64,000 bases of DNA from DASYKT01 sp035995185 (GCA_035995185.1 DASYKT010000011.1:372001-436000); one strand, 5' to 3'; positions 1-9,240 are shown, numbered from the stretch's first letter. A program made the numbers and translations. Notes: generated by a model not told the origin, from the letters alone.

Positions 1-793
1 AAGGCCGCTGCCGGTAATTTTGCAGGTGCTCGGCATTTACCTCGAGTTTTTCATCTACTTCAACCAGAAAGACGCCGCGCGTTTCCTTGAACTCTTCAAT
101 ATTGGTTATTTCCAGCGAGCCGGGATTAAAGCACCAGTTATCGATGTCGAACATTTTATGCGTGTGACCGAGCGCGACATAATCGGTGACGGATTTAAGC
201 TCTTTCAGACTGGCCATGGAAAGCGAAGGCAGCGGGTGTGTCTGATGCCCTTCGACATCGGTGTGCAGCATGAGAATATGAAACGCGCCTTCACGGCGAT
301 TTTCTTTTATCCCCTCGGTAAGCATCGGGATCGCCACATTTGCCGAGGCGCCGTACCATTTCGAACCGAAAATACGGGCCGGACCGATGTCGACGAACGA
401 TCCTTCTTTCTCACTCTCGTCCCACGGCTCATATTGCATCCTGCCGTTTTCGACGTGCGGTTCGAGCAGTTTTAGCAGCCCCCAGGCGGAAAGCGAGCGC
501 AGCCAGCTAAAGGCGCTGCCGGAACCGGCCTGATCGTGATTGCCTTCGATAACGACGACGGGAATATTATTTCTTTTCAGTAATTCAAGCCCCGCCATGG
601 CATGATTCATCGCCTGCGGCTCGACATTGCGTTTATGAAAAAAATCGCCGGCGATAATGACAAAATCAACCTGCGTGTCAACCGCGTATTTTTTCAGCGC
701 GTCATACCAGGCGAGAAAAAAATCCTTCGGACTCTCTTCCAACTGGTAACGCGTGCAGCCCAGATGTATATCCGCAATGTGGAGAAACTTCAT
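1..793 (-). CDS. SbcD-like metallophosphoesterase / DNA double-strand break repair nuclease (partial, C-terminus off left edge)
   Basis: Open minus-strand frame from an ATG at 793 to the window edge, 264 residues visible. It carries the calcineurin-like phosphoesterase motifs in order: HIADIHLG near residue 5, IAGDFF near 46, EGNHD near 83, a LMLHTD block and LGHTH near 210, which supply the two-metal site residues. The spacing and the DIHLG opening are those of SbcD/Mre11-type exonucleases, which work with an SbcC/Rad50 ATPase in break repair; the ATPase would lie further left and is not seen. The frame is cut by the window, so no statement on the C-terminal cap domain is possible. A YfcE-type or other phosphodiesterase is less likely given the length and motif order. 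Confidence 0.85.
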   Translation of the reverse strand, partial: MKFLHIADIHLGCTRYQLEESPKDFFLAWYDALKKYAVDTQVDFVIIAGDFFHKRNVEPQAMNHAMAGLELLKRNNIPVVVIEGNHDQAGSGSAFSWLRSLSAWGLLKLLEPHVENGRMQYEPWDESEKEGSFVDIGPARIFGSKWYGASANVAIPMLTEGIKENRREGAFHILMLHTDVEGHQTHPLPSLSMASLKELKSVTDYVALGHTHKMFDIDNWCFNPGSLEITNIEEFKETRGVFLVEVDEKLEVNAEHLQNYRQRP

Positions 794-924
794 AATATTT
801 ACATCAATTATACGATACTTTTGCAGAAAACTATCAGACCGGCCATTTTCACAATTTTATTCGAAATAGATAAAAGATGATAGATGATAACGAATAGATC
901 GGATCCCATCTATTCCGAGGAAAT

Positions 925-1761
925 TTAATTATTTCTTTGCAGTATCCGGTAAGCTTCCGACCGGCTCAAGCCGAATTCCTTCGCGGCTTTTTTCAGCGCG
1001 GCTTTGCGGTCGAAGCCTTCATTTTCCAGCTGGGCGACGCGATCCGCCAGCGACCCTGAGTTTTCAGTTTTTAATTTTGAATTTTGAATTTCGGTGCGGT
1101 CTATTACCAGCACGATCTCGCCTTTTACAGTTAGCGCCGCAAATTTCTCCGATAGTTCCTGCAGATCGCCGCGAATAATTTCTTCGTGCAGTTTGGTCAG
1201 CTCGCGGGCGACGGCGGCTTGGCGGTTTCCCAGCACTTCCAGGCAATCGGCGAGAGATTTGCCCAGACGATGCGGCGTTTCGTAAAACACCAGCGTGGCG
1301 GGGATACTCTTAACTTCTTTTAATCGCGTGATGCGCTCGCCTTTTTTTGAAGGCAGAAAGCCGCCGAAAAAATGCGAATCGGTCGGCAGCCCCGAGATAA
1401 CCAGCGCATTCACAAAAGCGGCCGCACCCGGGATCGAAATAACTTTTGCGCCGATCTCGTAAGCTTTTTGCACGATGCGAAAAGCGGGGTCGCAAATGCC
1501 GGGTGTGCCGGCGTCGGATGTGACCGCAATATTTTTTCCGTCGAGCAAAAGTTTGGCCAGTTCGTTCGCGCGCTCGTGTTCGTTGTGTTCGTGATAGCTG
1601 AGGAGTTTGTTTTTGATGCCGTAATGGTTCAGCAGTTTTCCGGTGTGGCGGGTGTCTTCACAGGCGATCAGATCGGCGATTTTAAGGGTCTGCAGAGCGC
1701 GCGGCGAAATGTCCTGCAGGTTGCCGATCGGCGTGGCTACCAGGTAGAGGGTTCCGGCCAT
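925..1761 (-). CDS. rsmI: 16S rRNA (cytidine(1402)-2'-O)-methyltransferase RsmI
   Basis: 278 residues, normal length for RsmI, which 2'-O-methylates C1402 of 16S rRNA in the decoding centre using SAM. The tetrapyrrole-methylase fold is clear: LYLVATPIGN at the N-terminus, CEDTRHTGKLL near 34, SDAGTPGICDP near 82, IPGAAAFVNAL near 109 and FYETPHRL near 158. The C-terminal helix-turn-helix-like tail (after about residue 235) is also typical. Between the catalytic domain and that tail sits a short linker, EIQNSKLKTENSGS, whose DNA is an AATTCAAAATT-type low-complexity repeat. It starts at ATG 1761; the next gene upstream on the same strand is separated by a terminator. Confidence 0.93.
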   Translation of the reverse strand: MAGTLYLVATPIGNLQDISPRALQTLKIADLIACEDTRHTGKLLNHYGIKNKLLSYHEHNEHERANELAKLLLDGKNIAVTSDAGTPGICDPAFRIVQKAYEIGAKVISIPGAAAFVNALVISGLPTDSHFFGGFLPSKKGERITRLKEVKSIPATLVFYETPHRLGKSLADCLEVLGNRQAAVARELTKLHEEIIRGDLQELSEKFAALTVKGEIVLVIDRTEIQNSKLKTENSGSLADRVAQLENEGFDRKAALKKAAKEFGLSRSEAYRILQRNN

Positions 1762-1782
1762 GCGTTAATAGTAAAGGTATTG

Positions 1783-1821
1783 CCGAAAAAAGAAAAAAGC
1801 CCGGACGGTCAGGCCCGGGCT
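1783..1821 (-). terminator. rho-independent terminator of the Gly/Asn-rich secreted protein gene
   Basis: On the minus strand AGCCCGG (1821-1815) pairs with CCGGGCT (1804-1798) across a 10-base loop and is followed by a T-rich run (A-rich on the plus strand, 1783-1798). It lies 3' of the gene ending at 1887 and separates it from rsmI. Confidence 0.75.
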
Positions 1822-1886
1822 GCGCGTTGCGGCTTTTGGCATATCTTAGTACTTCGGAGGCAGCCGCAGCAACGTTTTGTAGTTTC

Positions 1887-2465
1887 TTAGAAAGGCCACG
1901 GAGTATTATTGCCACGTCCATTACCACGCCCGCGGCCGTTGCCGTTCCCGCGGTTGTTATAGCCGATGCCATAGGCATTAGCGATCACCCGCAGGTCGTT
2001 GCGGATCGAATTCCAGGCGTACATTCCGTTGTTGTTATAACCGCCGTAACCGCCATTACCCCCGCGTCCGCCACGTCCGCCGCCATTGCTGCCGAGCATC
2101 CGGTCGATCTGTTGACCCAACTGGACCAGACGGCTGGCTTCGTCATAGCTGTTGCTCAGGTTGCGGCCGTTGCCAAACTCGTCTTCCAGATCGTCCGCGG
2201 CATTTTTGAATTGGTCGGTCAGATTTTCCAGGCTGCTGCCGTTGCCATAACCGCCATAGCCGCCATTGCGGCCGCCGCTATTGTGATCGAAGGCATTTTC
2301 AAGCTGCCGGGCCTGATTTTGTACGCGCCTGATGGTGGATTTAAGCGCACCATTGTCGTAATTGCCGTTGTTGCGGTCGTTACGCCACTGGGCGGAAGCG
2401 ATGGCCGGCACTCCCAGAAGCAAAAGTGAAAAAGCGAAAACTTTGATCAAGCTACTTAATTTCAT
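1887..2465 (-). CDS. secreted Gly/Asn-rich hypothetical protein
   Basis: 192 residues. The start at 2465 is chosen because AGGAG sits 7 bases upstream; an in-frame ATG at 2480 would place that RBS inside the gene. The N-terminus MKLSSLIKVFAFSLLLLG followed by ASAQW is a clear Sec signal peptide with cleavage after ASA. The mature part has alternating helical, polar stretches (residues 40-130) and several Gly/Asn/Tyr/Arg-rich loops such as GGYGGYGNG and NNRGNGNGRGRGNGRGN at the C-terminus. I do not recognise a family; the composition suggests a flexible periplasmic or surface protein. Followed by its own terminator, so probably monocistronic. Confidence 0.75.
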   Translation of the reverse strand: MKLSSLIKVFAFSLLLLGVPAIASAQWRNDRNNGNYDNGALKSTIRRVQNQARQLENAFDHNSGGRNGGYGGYGNGSSLENLTDQFKNAADDLEDEFGNGRNLSNSYDEASRLVQLGQQIDRMLGSNGGGRGGRGGNGGYGGYNNNGMYAWNSIRNDLRVIANAYGIGYNNRGNGNGRGRGNGRGNNTPWPF

Positions 2466-2689
2466 TAATATTCTCCTCATTCTTCTTTCACGTTAAGTTC
2501 CTGGCCGCCGCTTCTTTTCACGAAAAGGGTGCGACCGAACCGTGTCGGTTATGCTAATGGCAAAGCTTGTGCCAAATCTGGAGAGAATTAGTAAGACGTG
2601 ATGTATCAGTTAGTTGCAAGAACACAATTAATCCCAAACCCCCATCTTTGGAATTAAAACGTTTAACGGGTAGACGAAATGGTTAGTTT

Positions 2690-2756
2690 TTTATCCACTA
2701 ATAACACGAATTAAGATTCTTATTGGTGCTATTTGTGACATTCGTGGCAATTAACA
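2690..2756 (-). repeat. dispersed CCACGAAT-type hairpin repeat, copy 1
   Basis: Imperfect inverted repeat built of CCACTAATAACACGAAT and its diverged complement ending ATTCGTGGC. It belongs to the same family as copies at 7963, 18431 and 28309. The rest of the 2466-2765 gap shows no gene. Confidence 0.6.
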
Positions 2757-2765
2757 GCAAAGCGG

Positions 2766-3368
2766 TTATAGTTCGAGAAAAAAAGAGAAATGTTCGTGGA
2801 AAAAATCTTCAAAAAGCGGGGTGCGCAGCTGCTCGTCTTCCTGAATGACCCAGACGGGCCGCTCGTCGATCTTGATCAACAGCAGCTCCCTGGTTTTTTT
2901 GGCAAATCCGTAATGGCTGAGGCGGGCAAAAGCCAGCCCGCCGCCGCGCATAAACCCGTGTTCCGGAGTGCGCGTCCAGCCTGCTTCGATAGTCAGGCCT
3001 CGCAGGCCGCAACGAAACGAAAGGCGCGAGCCGACCATCGTGCTGTGCCCGACCGCAAAGCTATGTGACGTATTTGTTTCGAGCGTTATCCGGCATCCTT
3101 TAAGCCGAAACTCTTCGCCCAGGTCGACGAACTCCCGCATCAGCCATTTGACGGCGGCCGAGCGCAGAAAATCGTTCGAAGCCCGCAAGCTCAAATAATC
3201 GGCGATATCCTTTTGACCGGTAGCCTTGGCCTTTTCCAGCGCCTGCGCGATCTCATCTGCCCAAAATTTGTCGAGTTCCGTCACAAAAAGAAGGATAAAC
3301 GTAAATTCTTTTGCCGTAAAATTTAATTTAGCCTTTGCGGCGGGATTAGTGCTAACATAACTGTTCAT
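2766..3368 (-). CDS. hypothetical protein, 200 aa
   Basis: Soluble protein without signal peptide or membrane segment. I take the ATG at 3368 (MNSYVSTNPAAK) as the start; a TTG at 3380 would add four residues and overlap the divergent gene's start codon. The N-terminal two thirds is mostly helical; the C-terminal part has a mixed stretch with GGGLAFARLSHYGFAKKTRELLL and a hydrophobic end. I do not recognise the family. It is divergent from the TPR protein at 3380 with only 11 bases between start codons, so both promoters must overlap each other's coding region or leader. Confidence 0.7.
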   Translation of the reverse strand: MNSYVSTNPAAKAKLNFTAKEFTFILLFVTELDKFWADEIAQALEKAKATGQKDIADYLSLRASNDFLRSAAVKWLMREFVDLGEEFRLKGCRITLETNTSHSFAVGHSTMVGSRLSFRCGLRGLTIEAGWTRTPEHGFMRGGGLAFARLSHYGFAKKTRELLLIKIDERPVWVIQEDEQLRTPLFEDFFHEHFSFFLEL

Positions 3369-3379
3369 AAGATATACCA

Positions 3380-6172
3380 ATGAAGTACCAAGCTATAAAA
3401 ATCCTATTTCTTTGTTTAATGGTTTGTGTTTTATCGGCTGCGGCTTTTTCGCAGGCACCTAAAGCAAAGCCAACGCCGAAGAAACCCGTCACCAAACCCG
3501 CGGCATCGCCTACGCCGGCGGAATCGGAAGATGAGGTTTTCGAAAAGGTGAGAAATATCGCGGCCCCGGCAGAGCGCGCACCGGCTTTAAAGGAATTCCT
3601 GGAAAAATTTCCGGAATCCGCTCATAAGGTCCGCGCGCAGGAATTGCTGGTCAGCGCCCGCGCGCAGGAAGCTGAAGGTAAGATACAGGCCGGCGACACC
3701 CCGGGCGGAATAGCGCTTTTCGAACTCGCCGTCCGCGAAGCACCGTCCCCGCTTAGCGACCAGCTTTTCCACGGCGTGATGTTTCTGATACCGAACAATC
3801 TTCAATACCTCGGGCAAAACGGCAACGCGATAAAGATCGCCGATCTGATCGAAGAAAAGGTTGGAAATAATTTCGCGCAGCTGCTGGACCTGGCAAAATT
3901 TCATTTAAGCGTGGAAAACGCTTCCGGCGCGCAGCGGGCCGCGGAAAAAGCGACCGCGATAGATTCCGGCTCGGCGGCCGGCTATGAAATTCTCGGCCAG
4001 GCATACCGCATGAACTTGAAATTGGAAGAAGCCGCCGCCGCTTATGAAAAAGGGCTGCAGACGAACACCCGGCTTCTTTCCACCATCCTGTATCTGGCGG
4101 ATTCCAAAAGGGCGCTGGGAAAACCTGAGGAAGCGCTGGCCTTGTACAAGGAAGCGTTGGAGCGGGAGCCGGATAATACTTCTGCCCGTTCGGGCATGGT
4201 GCTGGCCCTGCTAAATAGCGGTAAGCGCCGCGAGGCGGAAGTTGAGCTGCAGAACGCGCTGGCCGCAAATCAGAAAAATTTTGTGCTGATGGCCGGAGTT
4301 GCGTACTGGTATGCCGCGCACAATGAAGGCGATAAGGCGGTCGAATTAGCGCGCAGGGCTTTGACGGTAGAACCTCGTTTTGTCTGGGCGCATATCGCGT
4401 TGGCGCGCGGATTATTGCTGCAAAAACAACCGGTGGAAGCTGAGAGGGTCATGCTCCAAGCTTCGCAGTATGGAAATTTTCCGACCATAAGCTACGAACG
4501 CGCCAGCGCTAAATACGCCGTCGGATTTTTCGAAGAAGCCGCGATCGACCTGCGGCGCAGCTTTTCTATCAAAGATGGAAAATTAGCGGTGGACCTGGCC
4601 GGACGCATCCCGCAAAGCGGCGACTCTTTTGTCGATATCCTGGCGCCCGAACGCCGCGCAAGTATTTATGAATCACTGGCCGCCGATTCACCGGAAAATG
4701 CCGCCCGGTTAAAAACCCTGCTTGTTTTTGACCTGAAGCTGAGCGACAAGGATGCGGCCGATGCGGACATCGTCGCTGCCGCCGATGCTTTTGTCGGAGA
4801 GAAAGACGCGATGCAGTCATACCGCCAGCTGTATGTGGCGAACAAACTTTTGCAGAAGAAACGGCTGCCGGAAAAAACGCTCCAGTATGTGCAGTCGGCA
4901 GTGGGCGGGATCGATAACTCGGTCACGCTTCCTAACGCTACGCTGGCTGTTTTGGCGGATGAATTGTTAGAGCCCCGGGCCAGCGCACTGACCCGGGGAA
5001 CGGCCGTTGACGTGCCGGCGATCCCGAAACCGGTGCTGCTGAGCATAATGCGCGGGCGGGTCGAAGAACTTTCGGGCTGGGCTCTGTTTCAACAGGAGAA
5101 ATTGGACGAGGCAGTGGTCAGGCTGCGGCGGGCGGTCAGCGTTCTACCGGAACAAAGCACCTGGTGGCGCAGCACTTTGTGGAAACTGGCCACGATCCTG
5201 GACGCTACCGGAAAGTCCGATGAGGCTTTTGAAGCTTACTCAAGGAGCTATCTGAGCGGCCCGCCGGACACGATAAAATACGCGACGCTCCAAGGCCTCT
5301 GCCAGAGGTTGTATGGCGGCCTGAACGGCTGCGAAGAAAAGATCACTCTCGCGGCCAAAGGCGACCCCAGCGTAAAGAAAGGCGCCGGTTCGCTGCTTAA
5401 AGCCCAACCCACGCCCGTGCCTCCCGTATCGGAAGCCCCTAAACCTGTGGAGACGAGCGAGACAATTAAGAACACCGGCGGAGCTGCTGAGCCGTCACCG
5501 TCACCTACGATGGAACCGGTGTCATTAAAGACTTCACCAAATACTTCACCAAATACTTCGAGCGCGCCGGAAGTTGTTCCTCCCGCGAATACAGCCGATA
5601 CCGCCGCGCCGCAAAAGACCGTCACGGATGAATCCTTAAAGAGCGAACCGGTAAAGGAAGCAGCAAAAGTTACGAGTGATGAGGCAAAACAGGAAACGGC
5701 CCCAAAAACCGAAGAAACCGCAAAAAATGAAGGCGCCGCAAAAAATGACAGTGAAAGCCGAAAACGCACGGTAACTTCTAAAACCGAACCTGAAGCCGCC
5801 AAGGACGGAGTAGTATATTCGAATCCTAACGCGCAGGTACGCGTCCGATCGCTCTCTTCGGAAAATACGTCCGGCTCTTCAAATACTTCCGGATGCCAGA
5901 CAGCGGTCAGCCCGGAAAAGTTGATACTGATCAATAACGGAGGATGGGGTTCCGTTACCATCGATCTCAAAGGCGATGGCAAGCTGGAAGATATAAAAGT
6001 GACCACTGAAAACAGCGAAGACCTTACTCTCGAACTCCAGACAGGAATCGGAAAAGATATCGGCCGCGTGCTTTATGTGGTTAGATCGATCAGCACCAAA
6101 AAAGGAGACTTCAAAGTATTTGTCGAATCGCCCTGCGGCGAGAAAAAGGAAGTATCGATCACCGTCAGATAA
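3380..6172 (+). CDS. large secreted TPR-repeat protein
   Basis: 930 residues. An N-terminal signal peptide (about residues 1-25, ending AAAFSQA) is followed by a Lys/Pro-rich linker (26-47), then about 600 residues of helical repeats. Clear TPR units include those around AGYEILGQAYRMNLKLEEAA (near 197), ALGKPEEALALYKEALEREP (near 247) and DKAVELARRALTVEP (near 315), with further units near 385 and 580-630. From about 670 to 820 the chain is Pro/Thr/Ser/Glu-rich and presumably disordered, with a short duplicated SPNT motif. The last about 90 residues (after SGCQTAVSPEKL) look like a small beta domain with a Cys near each end. Likely a periplasmic or cell-surface scaffold; partners unknown. It precedes era by 31 bases. 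Confidence 0.8.
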   Translation: MKYQAIKILFLCLMVCVLSAAAFSQAPKAKPTPKKPVTKPAASPTPAESEDEVFEKVRNIAAPAERAPALKEFLEKFPESAHKVRAQELLVSARAQEAEGKIQAGDTPGGIALFELAVREAPSPLSDQLFHGVMFLIPNNLQYLGQNGNAIKIADLIEEKVGNNFAQLLDLAKFHLSVENASGAQRAAEKATAIDSGSAAGYEILGQAYRMNLKLEEAAAAYEKGLQTNTRLLSTILYLADSKRALGKPEEALALYKEALEREPDNTSARSGMVLALLNSGKRREAEVELQNALAANQKNFVLMAGVAYWYAAHNEGDKAVELARRALTVEPRFVWAHIALARGLLLQKQPVEAERVMLQASQYGNFPTISYERASAKYAVGFFEEAAIDLRRSFSIKDGKLAVDLAGRIPQSGDSFVDILAPERRASIYESLAADSPENAARLKTLLVFDLKLSDKDAADADIVAAADAFVGEKDAMQSYRQLYVANKLLQKKRLPEKTLQYVQSAVGGIDNSVTLPNATLAVLADELLEPRASALTRGTAVDVPAIPKPVLLSIMRGRVEELSGWALFQQEKLDEAVVRLRRAVSVLPEQSTWWRSTLWKLATILDATGKSDEAFEAYSRSYLSGPPDTIKYATLQGLCQRLYGGLNGCEEKITLAAKGDPSVKKGAGSLLKAQPTPVPPVSEAPKPVETSETIKNTGGAAEPSPSPTMEPVSLKTSPNTSPNTSSAPEVVPPANTADTAAPQKTVTDESLKSEPVKEAAKVTSDEAKQETAPKTEETAKNEGAAKNDSESRKRTVTSKTEPEAAKDGVVYSNPNAQVRVRSLSSENTSGSSNTSGCQTAVSPEKLILINNGGWGSVTIDLKGDGKLEDIKVTTENSEDLTLELQTGIGKDIGRVLYVVRSISTKKGDFKVFVESPCGEKKEVSITVR

Positions 6173-6203
6173 GAAAGAAGAAGCGGAACACGGTTCCCGG
6201 TAT

Positions 6204-7103
6204 ATGACAGAAAAAAAATATAGAAGCGGTTATGCAGCGTTGATAGGACGCCCGAATGCAGGGAAATCAACGCTTTTGAATTTTTTGGTCGGCGAAAAGA
6301 TCGCCGCCGTTTCCAACAAACCGCAAACCACCAGAAATAAAATTCAGGGGATCGTCACGCGCGACGATGGGCAGATCGTTTTTGTCGATACCCCGGGCGT
6401 GCATAAGCCGGGCTACCTGCTGAACCGCCGGATGATGGCGGCCGTTTATGAAGCGCTTTATAACGTCGATGTGGTAGTGCTGCTGCGCGACGCTTCGGTC
6501 TCGACCGGCAATGGCGACAATTTCGTTTTAGAGATAGTAAGAAAATCCGGCAAGCCTGCGCTGCTGGTGCTCAACAAGATCGATAAGATCAAAGAAAAAG
6601 GCGAAATGCTTCCGCTGATCGAATGGTATTCCAAAGAACACGATTGGCAGAGCATCCTGCCGATTTCCGCGTCAAAAGGCATCGATATCGAACCTTTGCT
6701 CACCCAGATAATAAAAAATCTGCCCGAAGGCGAACCGGTCTTTTCCGCCGATGAAATGACCGACCAACCGATGCGCCAGATCGCGGCGGAATTTGTGCGC
6801 GAAAAAATTCTGCGCGTCACCGGAGATGAAATTCCCTACGTCACGGCGGTGGTGACGGAAATGTTCGACGAAACCGATCCTAACCTGACCAAAATTTATT
6901 GCGCGATCTATGTTGAGAAGTCTTCGCAAAAAGCGATCGTGATAGGCAAGAAAGGCGCAAAGCTGAAACAGGTGGGAACGGAAGCGCGTCAGGACATCGA
7001 AAAACTGCTGGGGCACAAATGCTACCTGGAGCTCTTTGTAAAAGTGCGCGCAGACTGGCGCAACAGCGAACAAGACCTCTATGACATCGGCATCACAGAA
7101 TAA
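6204..7103 (+). CDS. era: GTPase Era
   Basis: 299 residues. The start MTEKKYRSGYAAL at 6204 is chosen because the G1 loop GRPNAGKST begins 12 residues later as in all Era proteins; the upstream in-frame extension overlaps the TPR gene and has no Era-like content. G2-G4 are present (PQTTRNKIQG, DTPGVHKPG, LNKIDK), and the C-terminal KH domain contains IGKKGAKLKQVG. Era binds the 3' end of 16S rRNA and checks 30S assembly. It overlaps prmA by 23 bases and is part of a ribosome-modification run era-prmA-rsmE. Confidence 0.96.
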   Translation: MTEKKYRSGYAALIGRPNAGKSTLLNFLVGEKIAAVSNKPQTTRNKIQGIVTRDDGQIVFVDTPGVHKPGYLLNRRMMAAVYEALYNVDVVVLLRDASVSTGNGDNFVLEIVRKSGKPALLVLNKIDKIKEKGEMLPLIEWYSKEHDWQSILPISASKGIDIEPLLTQIIKNLPEGEPVFSADEMTDQPMRQIAAEFVREKILRVTGDEIPYVTAVVTEMFDETDPNLTKIYCAIYVEKSSQKAIVIGKKGAKLKQVGTEARQDIEKLLGHKCYLELFVKVRADWRNSEQDLYDIGITE

Positions 7104-7956
7104 AAATTGGCTGGCGGTCGAGATAGAGATCCTGCGCGAAGCAGCCGAGGCCGTGGAGTTTGCCCTGCTCGAAGTCGACGCGCTGGGAACCGCGATAAGC
7201 ACCCCGGTGAAAAACAAAGACGACGAATTTCTCACCGTCACGGGATATTTTAATGAAGAAGTAAAACTGCAAGACGCTTTAAATGAAGCCCTGCGTATCT
7301 ACGGCTTTTCTCACGACGCGGTCAAGAGAATTCAGTGGAGCAAGGTAGAACAGCGCGACTGGCTGGCGGAGTGGAAAAAAAGCTGGCAGCCGGTCGGATC
7401 AGGCCGGTTTATTGTAGCGCCCACCTGGAGCGAGATCCCGGAATCGCCGGATAAAATAATAATTCGCATCGAACCCGGCATGGCCTTTGGCACCGGAACG
7501 CACGAGACCACGCGGCTTTGCCTGTCCGCGATCGATAAGTGCTACGACGGCGGCAGTTTCCTGGATGTGGGAACAGGGACCGCGATACTAGCCATTGCGG
7601 CGGCGAAAATGTTCGCCGGAAGCAAAGTAGAGGCTTGCGACACCGACCCGGACGCCCTGCAGATCGCCCGCGAAAACGCCCAACTCAATCACGCCGGTAA
7701 CATAATTTTTTATGAAGGCTCGATCACGAGGGAAACAGAACATTTCGATTTTGTCTGTGCAAATCTGACCGCCGATGTGATCTTGCCGCTGCTGTCGTTG
7801 CTCGTGGAAAAAGCGCAAAAAACGCTGGTACTTTCCGGCATTTTGATCGAACAGGAAGTAATGATCGCGAATAAATTAGTTGAATTAGATCGGAAAGATT
7901 TTGCCGTGAATCAACTGGGAGAATGGATTTCAGTTGTGGTGAATTGCCAAAAATAA
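7081..7956 (+). CDS. prmA: ribosomal protein L11 methyltransferase
   Basis: 291 residues, typical length. PrmA trimethylates lysines and the N-terminus of ribosomal protein L11 using SAM. The N-terminal substrate domain (1-110) is followed by the class I methyltransferase fold: GMAFGTGTHETTRLCL near 136, LDVGTGTAILAIAAAK near 161 (SAM loop), CDTDPDA near 185 and VCANLTADVILPLL near 225 (the NLT/NPP-like catalytic motif). The start codon lies inside the end of era, so translation is probably coupled. Confidence 0.95.
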   Translation: MTSASQNKNWLAVEIEILREAAEAVEFALLEVDALGTAISTPVKNKDDEFLTVTGYFNEEVKLQDALNEALRIYGFSHDAVKRIQWSKVEQRDWLAEWKKSWQPVGSGRFIVAPTWSEIPESPDKIIIRIEPGMAFGTGTHETTRLCLSAIDKCYDGGSFLDVGTGTAILAIAAAKMFAGSKVEACDTDPDALQIARENAQLNHAGNIIFYEGSITRETEHFDFVCANLTADVILPLLSLLVEKAQKTLVLSGILIEQEVMIANKLVELDRKDFAVNQLGEWISVVVNCQK

Positions 7957-7962
7957 ATGACT

Positions 7963-8025
7963 TAGCCACGAATCGCACGAATTACACGAATAAGATTTTA
8001 TTTAGTGCGTTTAGTGGTTAAATTA
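7963..8025 (+). repeat. dispersed CCACGAAT-type hairpin repeat, copy 2
   Basis: Starts GCCACGAATCGCACGAATTACACGAAT (shown here only as three short CACGAAT units) and ends with a partly complementary TTTAGTGGTTAA. It fills the prmA-rsmE gap. Same family as the copies at 2690, 18431 and 28309. Confidence 0.65.
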
Positions 8026-8050
8026 TTCTTAGCTTAGCCTTAACCAAACA

Positions 8051-8812
8051 ATGCGAAGATTTTACGCCGCGCCAAACCAATTCACTCAGAATAGCATCAA
8101 GCTGAGTCTGGAAGAATCGAAGCACTTGCGTGACGTGCTGCGTTTGCGCGAAGGCGACGAAGTATCGGTCTTTGACGGCGAGGGAAAAGAGTATGGCTGC
8201 AAGATAGAAAAAACCGGCGGGGGAAAAGAACCGGCGGAATTAACGGTGACCGGTGAACTGGAACCGCCCGCCCCGGAATCGAAACTCGATCTGACTCTCG
8301 CCATCGCATTGCTCAAAGGAGAAAAGTTTGAGCTGGTCATTCAGAAGGCGACCGAGCTTGGCGTAAATAAGATCGTCCCGCTGCAAACCCTGCGTTCCGA
8401 CGTCAAAATAAAAAAAAACCGCGAAGCCGCAAAAACCGCCGGAGCCGCAAAAAAGATCGAGCGCTGGCGGCGGGTCGCCCTGGAGGCCGTAAAACAATGC
8501 GGGCGGGCCAGAATTCCCGAAATAACCGCGCCAATAGAATTTTCTGAGTTTATTAAAGGCGATAGGGCCCTGACCCTTTTCTTTTCCGAGCGTAAAGGGA
8601 AGAGTCTGGATGAACTGGAAAACCCGATGCCTGGCACAGATAAGATCACGGCCGTTATAGGCCCGGAAGGCGGCTGGGACGACACCGAGATTATGCTTGC
8701 CGAAAACGCCCAAGCGCGGATAATTACGCTCGGAGGCCGTATTTTACGGGCCGAAACGGCCGGGATCGTGGTTATCGCTTTATTGCAGAATTTGTATGGA
8801 GATTTGAGCTAA
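8051..8812 (+). CDS. rsmE: 16S rRNA (uracil(1498)-N(3))-methyltransferase RsmE
   Basis: 253 residues. SPOUT-class methyltransferase that makes m3U1498 in 16S rRNA. An N-terminal PUA-like domain (1-75: MRRFYAAPN, HLRDVLRLREGDEVSVFDG) is followed by the knotted SAM-binding half: KGEKFELVIQKATELGVNKI near 97, IGPEGGWDDTEI near 201 and LGGRILRAETA near 228, the diagnostic knot motifs. A helical insert rich in Lys/Ala at about 118-140 is slightly longer than usual. Confidence 0.95.
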   Translation: MRRFYAAPNQFTQNSIKLSLEESKHLRDVLRLREGDEVSVFDGEGKEYGCKIEKTGGGKEPAELTVTGELEPPAPESKLDLTLAIALLKGEKFELVIQKATELGVNKIVPLQTLRSDVKIKKNREAAKTAGAAKKIERWRRVALEAVKQCGRARIPEITAPIEFSEFIKGDRALTLFFSERKGKSLDELENPMPGTDKITAVIGPEGGWDDTEIMLAENAQARIITLGGRILRAETAGIVVIALLQNLYGDLS

Positions 8813-8914
8813 TATCGAACTAATTATCATAATATTTCGTTATCTTAATAGTGTTGACTTATACGACAAAGATAGTCAGAATATTTAGCTTCCGGGCTAT
8901 ATTCATAAATAAAG

Positions 8915-9196
8915 ATGAGTTTTAGCAAAGAATCAGCAGTAACAAGGGCAAAAACAGATCTGGCAGAACGCCTGGGGATCGACGCGTCGTCCGTTAAGCT
9001 TTTATCCGCCGAGGACAAGGATTTTCCGAATTCATCGCTGGGCGCGCCCGTTGATGACGAAATGTCGGCGCAGATGATAAGTTCCGGCTGGAAGATCATG
9101 CTGGACGCGAACGGAAAAAATTACGAGTACCGCGCCGATAAGTATCAGCTTAGGCTTTTGAATTTCAAGGGCGCGAATATCATAGTGACATCATAA
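8915..9196 (+). CDS. small hypothetical protein
   Basis: 93 residues, no signal peptide. An amphipathic helix (AVTRAKTDLAERLGI) leads into SSVKLLSAEDKDFPNSSLGAP and then GWKIMLDANGKNYEYRAD. This order resembles a widespread small domain, often found in lipoproteins or behind signal peptides, with a WPdsSLGCP-like motif and a following 'I.l.a.g..YeYh.d' strand; here the Cys is Ala. Function not known. It is followed directly by a strong terminator, so it ends its transcript. Confidence 0.6.
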   Translation: MSFSKESAVTRAKTDLAERLGIDASSVKLLSAEDKDFPNSSLGAPVDDEMSAQMISSGWKIMLDANGKNYEYRADKYQLRLLNFKGANIIVTS

Positions 9197-9207
9197 ATTT
9201 TTTTTCA

Positions 9208-9240
9208 GGCAGCGGGCTTTTAGCCTTGCTGCCTTTTTTT
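9208..9240 (+). terminator. rho-independent terminator after the small hypothetical gene
   Basis: GGCAGC (9208-9213) pairs with GCTGCC (9228-9233), with additional internal pairing of GGGC-like and GCC bases, followed by seven T. The plus strand also has a T-run before the stem (A-run on minus), so it could work both ways. Confidence 0.85.

Noticed and set aside
5248..6006. 252-residue ORF antisense to the TPR protein
   Set aside because: Arises from the Pro/Thr/Ser-rich low-complexity tail on the other strand; Val/Phe/Ser-rich composition without motifs.
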